A DNA stretch of 5,054 nucleotides, from NCBI GenBank assembly GCA_021604885.1, contig BQJV01000272.1, positions 1-5,054 of the forward strand, read 5' to 3'. The notes under the pieces were generated by a model. That model did not search any database. It was not told where the DNA came from and saw nothing but the letters and a program-made list of their open reading frames with translations. Position 1 is the stretch's first letter, and every line of letters starts with the position of its first letter. Positions 1-5,054 of the stretch are shown one piece after another. Source of the stretch: Acidimicrobiales bacterium. Lineage in GTDB: Bacteria > Actinomycetota > Acidimicrobiia > Acidimicrobiales > Aldehydirespiratoraceae. The position numbers and the translations under genes are program-made.

Positions 1-1
1 T

Positions 2-1723
2 GTGGACTGGACGGGGCGTACGCCCGTCGACGTCGACGATCCGGGCGCGCTGCCGACCGATTGGGAAGAGCACGACATCGTTAGCATCTCCCCGAGGCTC
101 TGCCCGGGCGACTGGGCCGAGCGGGTGTTCTCCGGCGGGCACAGTGCTGCGTCGTCGCTCAACTTCACGCTCGACGGGGAGTTGGAGGAGAACCACTTCT
201 CGTCCTACCTCCCCACCCGCGCGCCGAACCCGTTTGCCGAGCCGGAGCCGGTGGTCGAGATCGTGAAGGCCACCGGGCCTGACCTCGACGACGCGATCGA
301 CAAGCGGGTCGAGGCGTTCGAGCAGAACCTCGCTGCGCTCGACAGCCGTGTGCAACTGATGAACGTCGATCCGGCCAACGTCTTCATGGTCGAGTACTAC
401 AACCTCACGCGGGGCAGCAACGGGGAGACTTGCGACAAGATCCTCGAGATCCCGTTCACGAGCTACGGGATCGACGAGGCCGAGGCCGCGTGGGCGGAGT
501 CAGCGATCCTCGACCCGCTCAACCGGGAGATCGCGGCGACGAACTCGCGCTTCGGGTGGACGGTCGTCGGAGGTGTCGCGTCGGCCTTCACGACCCACGG
601 CGCGTGTGCGGACGAATCGTGGATCATCGATCTCGAGGACGACACCGGCGCCGGCAACGCCGGCCTGCTGCATCCGAACGCGGCGGGGCACGCCAAGATC
701 AGGGAGCTGGTGTTCGGCGCCGTCGACGGTGTCGTCGAGGATCCGTCGGATGCCCGCGGTTCGGACCCGACGGCGTCGGATCGGCTGGCGCAGGCGGCTG
801 CAGAGGGAAGCAATGTGTTGCGGTTGGCCGGTGACGGCGACCTGACGCCGGCGTCGGCGTCGTCTCTCGCGCTGGCTGCGGCCGGTGACGAGGTCACACT
901 GGAGGTCGGCGACTGGCTCCTGGTCGGCGCCGGCAACGAGCGAACCGCCGACTACGCGTTCCCGCTGCCCGCACCGCAGCTCGTGGAGGTCACGGCCATC
1001 AACGGTCGGAGGATCACCTTCGAGCCCGCGCTCGACGAGCGTCACGGCGCGAGCACGCTCGTCGTCCGGGTGCCGGACGTGAACCGGCAGCACCTGGAAG
1101 ATCCGTACGATCCGACGCAGGTCGCGGGTCCGACGAGCGAGCTGTTCTCGTGTGATCCCGATGCGACTGCGCCGTTCATCGATCTCCCCGGCACGAAGTG
1201 GGGTGATCCGGCGATCATCTGTCTCTACGACATCGATGTCACGACGGGGACGTCGCCGACGATGTTCTCGCCCGACGATGTCGTCACCCGGATGCAGATG
1301 GCCGCGTTCATGGCGCGCCTCTACGAGGTCATGGTCGGCGAACCGTGTCCGGTCGCCGACACGCCGTTCACGGATCTCCTCGGCAGCCCGTGGGGCGATC
1401 CGGCGATCGGTTGCATCTACGGACTCGCTGTCACGACCGGCACGTCACCGACCGAGTTCTCGCCGAACGACGTGGTCACGAGGATGCAGGTAGCTGCGTT
1501 CCTGGACCGTTTGTGGCAGGCGATCCGAGGGAAGAAGGCGCCCAAGGTGCCGACGCCGTTCATCGATCTTCCCGGCAACTATGCCGACAGCTCGATCGCG
1601 CGGATCTTCGGACTCGACCTCACGACGGGCACCTCGCCGACCATGTACTCGCCCTACGACGACGTCACCCGAGTGCAGATGGCGGCACTGCTGGCGCGGT
1701 TCTACGAGGCCGATCCCTCGTAG
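2..1723 (+). CDS. Secreted SGNH/GDSL-type hydrolase with three C-terminal S-layer-homology-like repeats (5' partial)
   Basis: Probably an exported esterase/lipase-like enzyme held at the cell surface. The frame is open from the window edge; the first codon is GTG but is unlikely to be the true start, because no signal peptide and no GDS nucleophile block are present. Residues count from that codon. Residues 125-135 (NVFMVEYYNLT) resemble the core strand of SGNH hydrolases. Residues 173-208 (LN...GWTVV, then THGAC and ESWI) and LHPNAAGH at 223-230 match the late blocks of the family, with H224 the likely catalytic His. The Asp expected three residues before it is Gly (G221), so the enzyme may use a Ser-His dyad or another carboxylate. 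Residues about 255-365 form a beta-rich region I do not recognise. Residues 391-569 are three SLH-like repeats. The protein ends in TAG at 1721-1723. The hydrolase call rests on C-terminal blocks only, so substrate is unknown; the SLH part is firmer. Confidence 0.8.
   Translation: MDWTGRTPVDVDDPGALPTDWEEHDIVSISPRLCPGDWAERVFSGGHSAASSLNFTLDGELEENHFSSYLPTRAPNPFAEPEPVVEIVKATGPDLDDAIDKRVEAFEQNLAALDSRVQLMNVDPANVFMVEYYNLTRGSNGETCDKILEIPFTSYGIDEAEAAWAESAILDPLNREIAATNSRFGWTVVGGVASAFTTHGACADESWIIDLEDDTGAGNAGLLHPNAAGHAKIRELVFGAVDGVVEDPSDARGSDPTASDRLAQAAAEGSNVLRLAGDGDLTPASASSLALAAAGDEVTLEVGDWLLVGAGNERTADYAFPLPAPQLVEVTAINGRRITFEPALDERHGASTLVVRVPDVNRQHLEDPYDPTQVAGPTSELFSCDPDATAPFIDLPGTKWGDPAIICLYDIDVTTGTSPTMFSPDDVVTRMQMAAFMARLYEVMVGEPCPVADTPFTDLLGSPWGDPAIGCIYGLAVTTGTSPTEFSPNDVVTRMQVAAFLDRLWQAIRGKKAPKVPTPFIDLPGNYADSSIARIFGLDLTTGTSPTMYSPYDDVTRVQMAALLARFYEADPS
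1172..1708 (+). repeat. Three tandem S-layer-homology-like repeats, protein level
   Basis: Three units of about 51 residues encoded at 1172-1324, 1364-1516 and 1556-1708 (protein 391-441, 455-505, 519-569). Each starts PF(I/T)DL, passes through an (A/S)I..I(F/Y)-type helix and VTTGTSPT or LTTGTSPT, then FSP or YSP, and ends with VTR.Q.AA..(A/D)R. This matches the SLH pattern, in which the family's TRAE motif is replaced by TRMQ or TRVQ. SLH domains usually bind cell-wall polymers non-covalently, so the repeats probably anchor the protein to the envelope; the ligand in this lineage is not known to me. Repeats 1 and 2 each carry a Cys pair (384/407 and 449/471) that repeat 3 lacks. Confidence 0.85.
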
Positions 1724-1753
1724 GACCCCGCGCCAGGGCGCGAATCGCGAGAT

Positions 1754-1758
1754 GGTGG
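1754..1758 (+). promoter_or_regulatory. Weak Shine-Dalgarno-like GGTGG before fetB-like gene
   Basis: GGTGG lies 7 bases before the ATG at 1766, a usual distance for a purine-rich ribosome binding site, and supports that start. The 42-bp gap before the gene contains no TA dinucleotide and so no TANNNT -10 box. The gene is therefore probably read through from upstream or from a promoter inside the preceding gene. Confidence 0.4.
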
Positions 1759-1765
1759 ACGCACC

Positions 1766-2557
1766 ATGAATGACCTCGCCGACATCGGCCTCGACGGCCT
1801 CGCCCTGTCGGGCATCCTGATCGCGGTCGCGCTGATCCTGTCGTTCGTCCGCCGGCTCGGTCTCGAGCGAGACCTGCTCGTGGCCGCGGTGCGGGCGCTC
1901 ATGCAGCTGTTGATCGTCGGGTTCGCGCTCCGGATCGTGGTGGACGGCGACGACCCGCTGATCTTCACGTGGATCTGGGTGGCGGTGATGGTCGTGGTCG
2001 CCTCGTGGACGGTGCGGCGCCGCGCGCCCGAGGTCCCGAAGGTGATCCCGCTCGCCCTGGCGTCGTTCGCGGCGGCCGCTGCGGTGACGCTCGGCGTGCT
2101 GTTCGGCCTGCGGGTCTTCGAGCCGACGGGGCGGGCGATCGTGCCGATGGCCGGCGTGATGGTGGGCAACTCGATGACTGCGACGGTGGTCGTCTCCCGT
2201 CGTCTGGTGGCCGAGGCACGGGACCATCGCGGACTCATCGAAGCACGCCTCGCTCTCGGGCTGTCGTCGCAGGACGCATTCGCGCCGCATCTGCGCGAAG
2301 CGCTGCGAACCGGTCTGGTTCCCCAGATAGAGACCACCAAGACCGTTGGCCTCATCGCCCTGCCCGGCGCGATGACCGGGCTGATCCTGGCCGGGGTGGA
2401 ACCGGTCGAGGCCGTGCGGGTGCAGGTGGCCGTGATGTACCTGGTGCTGGGCTCGGTGTCCACGACGGCATCGGTGATGGCGTTGGGACTCACCCGGAGA
2501 ATGTTCACGAAGGACCACCGACTCGCCGTGGCGCCTGTGGCACAGTCTCGCCCGTGA
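1766..2557 (+). CDS. fetB: FetB/UPF0014-family ABC transporter permease
   Basis: Integral inner-membrane protein of 263 residues, close to the roughly 260 of E. coli FetB (YbbM), which with the ATPase FetA is implicated in iron export and oxidative-stress resistance. Hydrophobic segments fall at about residues 10-28, 38-58, 63-82, 92-117, 123-145, 192-211 and 215-243. Family landmarks visible are R..MQLLIVG (43-52), PMAGVMVGNSMTA (127-139), the E..LALG cytoplasmic stretch (159-165) and ET.KTVGLIALPGAMTGLILAG (189-210). The ATG at 1766 is supported by GGTGG 7 bases upstream and by the hydrophobic N-terminus beginning soon after it. The next gene starts inside its stop codon (four-base overlap), suggesting coupled translation. 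No fetA-like ATPase is adjacent, so the partner must be encoded elsewhere or is absent. Family assignment is strong; the iron-export role is carried over from E. coli and untested here. Confidence 0.9.
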   Translation: MNDLADIGLDGLALSGILIAVALILSFVRRLGLERDLLVAAVRALMQLLIVGFALRIVVDGDDPLIFTWIWVAVMVVVASWTVRRRAPEVPKVIPLALASFAAAAAVTLGVLFGLRVFEPTGRAIVPMAGVMVGNSMTATVVVSRRLVAEARDHRGLIEARLALGLSSQDAFAPHLREALRTGLVPQIETTKTVGLIALPGAMTGLILAGVEPVEAVRVQVAVMYLVLGSVSTTASVMALGLTRRMFTKDHRLAVAPVAQSRP

Positions 2558-3339
2558 TCGAAGCGATCTTCATTCCGGACGGCGAGGACCTGATCCCGCA
2601 ACCCACCGCGGCCGGGCCCTGGTTCCCGGGCGTCCAGCACGGCGGCGCGATCACGGGCCTGATCGCCCGCGCGGTGGAGATGGTGCCGAGCGCGCAGCCG
2701 ATGATGCTGACCCGGATGTCGGTCGACATGAGCCGCAAGGTGCCGATGGGGCGCACGCGGGTGACGGCCGAGGTGTTGCGCGACGGCCGGCGGGTGCAGT
2801 CGCTGGGTGTGCACTACGAGGTCGACGGCGAGGTCGTCGCCCGCTCCACGGCGATGCGGATCCGGATGGACGACGCGATTGTCGACGACGAGCAGATGCC
2901 GGATCCCTGGCCGGAGGACGTCCCGCCGGAGGGCCCTGATGGGCTCGACGACATGGACATCTCGGTGCAGGGGGCCGACTTCATCCACAACTTCACGATG
3001 CGGCGCCGGGAGGACGAGGCTCGCCCGGGCCGCACCCTCAGTTGGGTCCGGTTGAACGTGCCGTTCGTGCTCGGCGAGGAGACCCGGCCGATGACGTTCG
3101 CGGCGGCTGCGGCCGACATGATCCCCAGCGCCGGCTCGATCATGGACTTCGGCCGCTATCTCTCGATCAATCCCGATCTGTCGATGCAGTTCCACCGCGT
3201 GCCGCAGGGTGAGTGGATTGCGAGCCAGGCGCTCGTGCGGGTCAACCGCGCCGGGTTCGGCTCCACCGACGCCCAGCTCTTCGACGCGACGGGGTCGATC
3301 GGCCGGTCGCTGAAGAGCCTCCTGATCGACCCTCGCTGA
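2554..3339 (+). CDS. TesB-like acyl-CoA thioesterase family protein (double HotDog)
   Basis: A 261-residue cytoplasmic protein that looks like two fused HotDog folds, the layout of TesB-type acyl-CoA thioesterases, which hydrolyse acyl-CoA to free acid and CoA. The N-terminal half (about 1-110) has FPGVQHGGAITGLIARA at 24-40, the usual Gly-rich start of the HotDog helix, then strands TRMSVDMSRKVPMG and TRVTAEVLRDGRRVQSLGVHY. The C-terminal half (about 165-261) has AADMIPSAG (186-194), SINPDLSMQFHRVP (204-217) and GFGSTDAQLFDATG (234-247). D188 and S237/T238 fall roughly where TesB has its active-site Asp and Thr, but I could not align them rigorously. The halves are joined by an acidic linker (106-140). 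The GTG start at 2554 overlaps the fetB TGA as GTGA; no Shine-Dalgarno is evident, so translation probably depends on coupling. No other start in this frame keeps the HotDog N-terminus intact. Substrate chain length cannot be read from the sequence. Confidence 0.82.
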   Translation: MIEAIFIPDGEDLIPQPTAAGPWFPGVQHGGAITGLIARAVEMVPSAQPMMLTRMSVDMSRKVPMGRTRVTAEVLRDGRRVQSLGVHYEVDGEVVARSTAMRIRMDDAIVDDEQMPDPWPEDVPPEGPDGLDDMDISVQGADFIHNFTMRRREDEARPGRTLSWVRLNVPFVLGEETRPMTFAAAAADMIPSAGSIMDFGRYLSINPDLSMQFHRVPQGEWIASQALVRVNRAGFGSTDAQLFDATGSIGRSLKSLLIDPR

Positions 3340-3351
3340 CCCGCGCGTTCG

Positions 3352-4437
3352 TCAGAGGAGGAATTCGTCGGCGTCGTGGTCGTCGATCGCAGCCGTGCAC
3401 CGGGTGAAGAGGTCGACGATGAGTTGACGGGCCCGCTCGTCCTCGATCACGAGCGAGCCGCCCGCCTGGAGCGGATAGCAGAGGCAGAACATGATCGCTT
3501 CGCGGTACTCGTTCATGAAGCCGTCTCGGTCGTCAGCGCCGCCGGCCGCCTCGAAACCCTCGAACCAGGCGTCGATGATCGCGGATTCGTGGGCGCGGCG
3601 GTCCTCGACGGTGAGGCTCTGGGAGACGAAGTAGGCGAGGTCGTAGGCGCAGGTGCCCTTGGCGCAGATCTGCCAGTCGATCGCGGTCACGTCCTCGCCG
3701 TCGAAGAACAGGTTGTCGAGCCGGTAGTCGCCGTGCATGAGCGTGGTCGGGCGGTCATCGTCGGGCGTCATCAACGAGTGGATCGAGTCGAGATATCGCG
3801 GGACCATCTCGACGATCGTGTCGTCGATCAGTTCGGGGAAGCGCTCTTGGAACGCCTCCCATGACCCGCCGACACCCTGCTGCACACCCTCGGGGAACGG
3901 CGTCTCGTAGCCGAACGGCAACCAGGAGAGTGACGGGTCCGCGAACACCGGGCTCTCGAGGAACGTCGCCGCGTGGCGTCCGAGCGCGCGCGCCGCGATG
4001 CGCGCGACGTCCGGCGGGCAGCCCTCGGTCTGGGAGTAGACGGCGCCGCGGTCGGCGATGTCCTCCAGGAGGAGCGCGAAGTCGTCCGAGTCCGCATCGT
4101 GTTCAGCCGCGTAGACGGCAGGGAGGCCGAACGCTGATCGCGGGGCGAGGTCGCGGTAGAAGCCGACCTCCTTCTCGTAGAAGCGGAACGTCTTCGCGAC
4201 GTGTCGCGTCTCGGCGTGGGGGACGGGAAACTTGGCGATGGCGGTGGCCGGTCCGGCCGGGCCGTCATAGTCGAGGGAAAGCCGGTAGAGCAGGCCCATC
4301 AGGCCGACACCCACGCCGATCGGTTCGCTGCGGAACGTCTGCACGCGCCCCTCGGCCGGCAGCTCACCCGCGGCATGAAGTGCCTCCGTGAGCCAGTCGA
4401 TCGAGAGGTCGTCGATTGCCGCCGGGAACGAGGCCAT
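3352..4437 (-). CDS. APH/CHK-like small-molecule kinase (phosphotransferase family)
   Basis: A 361-residue cytoplasmic kinase-fold protein of the aminoglycoside phosphotransferase/choline kinase-like superfamily, which moves phosphate from ATP to a small hydroxyl compound. Visible motifs are a Gly-rich segment GVGVGLMG (41-48), a likely ATP-binding Lys in AIAKF (K69), a helix Glu in YEKEVGFYRDL (E88 or E90), the hinge-like FALLLEDI (120-127), the Brenner catalytic loop HGDYRLDN (235-242; D237 catalytic, N242 metal-binding) and the DFG-equivalent IDW (253-255; D254). All key residues are present, so it is probably active. The style resembles the CHK/EcKL-like and ACAD10/11 kinase-domain groups more than true antibiotic-resistance enzymes, so resistance should not be assumed. 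I chose ATG at 4437 because a -10-like box ends 5 bases upstream, fitting a leaderless mRNA. An in-frame ATG at 4455 would add six residues and leave 3 bp to the divergent amidase. The frame stays open upstream only as an antisense shadow of that gene. The substrate is unknown. Confidence 0.85.
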   Translation of the reverse strand: MASFPAAIDDLSIDWLTEALHAAGELPAEGRVQTFRSEPIGVGVGLMGLLYRLSLDYDGPAGPATAIAKFPVPHAETRHVAKTFRFYEKEVGFYRDLAPRSAFGLPAVYAAEHDADSDDFALLLEDIADRGAVYSQTEGCPPDVARIAARALGRHAATFLESPVFADPSLSWLPFGYETPFPEGVQQGVGGSWEAFQERFPELIDDTIVEMVPRYLDSIHSLMTPDDDRPTTLMHGDYRLDNLFFDGEDVTAIDWQICAKGTCAYDLAYFVSQSLTVEDRRAHESAIIDAWFEGFEAAGGADDRDGFMNEYREAIMFCLCYPLQAGGSLVIEDERARQLIVDLFTRCTAAIDDHDADEFLL

Positions 4438-4442
4438 GCGCG

Positions 4443-4448
4443 ACGTTA
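4443..4448 (-). promoter_or_regulatory. Putative -10 box of leaderless kinase promoter
   Basis: Read on the minus strand the hexamer is TAACGT, fitting TANNNT. It is followed by CGCGC and then the ATG at 4437, so the start codon's A sits where transcription would begin. No convincing -35 box is seen at the expected distance, which would lie inside the amidase coding region. It shares its TA with the oppositely oriented box at 4447-4452. No Shine-Dalgarno precedes the kinase gene, which fits leaderless expression. Confidence 0.45.
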
Positions 4449-4452
4449 GTCT
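4447..4452 (+). promoter_or_regulatory. Putative -10 box of leaderless amidase promoter
   Basis: TAGTCT fits TANNNT and is followed by six bases (CTCATC region, 4453-4458) and then the ATG at 4459, so the last T is at -7 if transcription starts at the A of ATG. No Shine-Dalgarno precedes the gene, as expected for a leaderless mRNA, which is common in actinobacteria. No clear -35 box is visible; the expected place is within the kinase coding region. It overlaps the minus-strand box at 4443-4448 by two bases. Confidence 0.5.
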
Positions 4453-4458
4453 CATCCG

Positions 4459-5054
4459 ATGTCTGACTGCCCGTGGCTCGGCGATGCGTGTTCTCTGATC
4501 GATGCGTTCCGGGCGGGTGATCGGTCCCCGCTCGAGGAGTTGGACGCCGTCATCGCGGCAATCGAGGGCAGTGACCTGAACGCGTTCGCCCACCTCGATC
4601 TCGAGGTGGCCCGGACGCTCGCGGCGGCGGCCGACGTGTCGTTGCCGTTCGGTGGGCTGCCGTTCGGTATCAAGGAGCTCGACCAGGTGGCCGGCTGGCC
4701 GTACACGGAGGCGTCGCTCGTCTTCAAGGACCGCGTCGGTGCCTACGACACCACGCACGTCCAACGCATCAAGGCCAGCGGCGCCGTTCCGGTCGGCGCG
4801 ACGACGGCGAGCGAGTTCGGCGGACTCAACGTGAGCGTCACGAAGATCAACGGCGTGACGGGCAATCCGTGGGACGTCTCCCGCACGGCCGGAGGCTCGT
4901 CGAGCGGCAGTGCGGCGGCCGTCGCCGGTGGACTCCTTCCGCTCGCGAGCGGCGGTGATGGGGGCGGCTCGATCCGCATCCCCGCCGGATACACCGGCCT
5001 GCTCGGCATGAAGGGCACCTACGGACGCATTCCCCGCGGTCCGCACACCGCGCT
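4459..5054 (+). CDS. Amidase-signature family hydrolase (3' partial)
   Basis: The first 198 codons of an amidase-signature (AS) enzyme, a cytoplasmic serine hydrolase family that cleaves carboxamides and includes GatA, fatty-acid amide hydrolase and bacterial amidases; full members are typically about 450-500 residues. The catalytic Ser-cisSer-Lys triad can be read directly: K72 in PFGIKELD, cis-Ser S147 in TAGGSSSGSAAAVAGG (143-158) and nucleophile S171 in GGDGGGSIRIPA (165-176). The Lys-to-cisSer spacing of 75 and cisSer-to-Ser spacing of 24 equal those of fatty-acid amide hydrolase (142, 217, 241). The usual GTD before the nucleophile is GGD here. The N-terminus (DACSLIDAFRAGDRSPLEELDAVIAAIE, in part a helix) and the NAFAHLD segment (41-47) match the start of AS proteins, supporting ATG at 4459. 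The frame has no stop to the window end. It is divergent from the kinase with a 21-bp gap. Substrate is unknown; GatA is less likely because no gatC or gatB is nearby in view. Confidence 0.9.
   Translation, partial: MSDCPWLGDACSLIDAFRAGDRSPLEELDAVIAAIEGSDLNAFAHLDLEVARTLAAAADVSLPFGGLPFGIKELDQVAGWPYTEASLVFKDRVGAYDTTHVQRIKASGAVPVGATTASEFGGLNVSVTKINGVTGNPWDVSRTAGGSSSGSAAAVAGGLLPLASGGDGGGSIRIPAGYTGLLGMKGTYGRIPRGPHTA

Noticed and set aside
1729..1742. Small hairpin CGCGC-CAGG-GCGCG after the first gene's stop codon, considered as a terminator
   Set aside because: Only 5 bp of stem and no T-tract; such palindromes are expected by chance at this base composition.
1445..2518. 357-residue minus-strand ORF spanning the SLH repeats and fetB
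   Set aside because: Another Arg/His/Gln-rich antisense shadow that crosses two well-supported genes and shows no domain or start signal.
1702..3195. 497-residue minus-strand ORF opposite fetB and the thioesterase
   Set aside because: Low-complexity Arg/His/Asp-rich translation typical of antisense frames in GC-rich DNA; both plus-strand genes have recognisable family motifs.
3336..3355. Inverted repeat CTGAC...GTCAG (10-base loop) spanning the convergent stop codons, considered as a bidirectional terminator
   Set aside because: The stem is 5 bp and arises largely because both genes end in TGA; there is no T-run on either side.
3352..4437. Aminoglycoside or macrolide resistance gene
   Set aside because: The fold is shared, but the HGDYRLDN / IDW pattern is found across the wide APH/CHK superfamily, and nothing points to an antibiotic substrate or a mobile context.
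4456..5046. Minus-strand extension of the kinase reading frame, giving a 564-residue ORF
   Set aside because: The added ~200 residues are Arg/Ala/Asp-rich, match no fold and lie antisense to an amidase with its full catalytic triad. The kinase begins at about 4437.
4459..5054. GatA subunit of the tRNA amidotransferase
   Set aside because: The catalytic triad is shared by all amidase-signature enzymes. The N-terminus and GGDGGGS motif are not typical of GatA, and there is no gatC or gatB in view.

Overview
This GC-rich window (about two-thirds G+C by eye) looks like chromosomal DNA of a high-GC actinobacterium, most plausibly of the Acidimicrobiia (Ilumatobacter-like). The clues are the style of the S-layer-homology repeats (VTTGTSPT-x-FSP...VTR-x-Q-x-AA), the GTG start, genes without Shine-Dalgarno sequences, and -10 boxes of the TANNNT type placed directly in front of start codons. 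The taxonomic call is inference from protein style, not a database match. No RNA gene, CRISPR array, insertion sequence or phage gene is visible.

Layout. (1) Positions 2-1723, plus strand: the C-terminal 573 residues of a large secreted protein with an SGNH/GDSL-type esterase region, a beta-rich middle region and three C-terminal S-layer-homology-like repeats. Its N-terminus lies outside the window. (2) Positions 1766-2557, plus: a FetB/UPF0014-family membrane permease. (3) Positions 2554-3339, plus: a TesB-like double-HotDog acyl-CoA thioesterase whose GTG start overlaps the fetB stop by four bases. (4) Positions 3352-4437, minus: an APH/CHK-like small-molecule kinase, convergent with the thioesterase and separated from it by 12 bp. 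(5) Positions 4459-5054, plus: the N-terminal 198 codons of an amidase-signature hydrolase, divergent from the kinase and cut by the window end.

How the genes relate. The permease and thioesterase are probably translationally coupled. No fetA-type ATPase gene is adjacent on either side, so the permease has no visible ABC partner. The kinase and amidase start codons are only 21 bp apart. That gap holds two oppositely oriented -10-like boxes that share a central TA and sit 5 and 6 bases from the two start codons, which suggests a compact bidirectional promoter giving two leaderless mRNAs. This is the most interesting feature of the window.

Coding density is very high. The only gaps are 42 bp (1724-1765), 12 bp (3340-3351) and 21 bp (4438-4458), and no stretch over 300 bases lacks a gene. 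I do not see a clearly undescribed multi-gene system; most of the content is ordinary actinobacterial metabolic and envelope genes.
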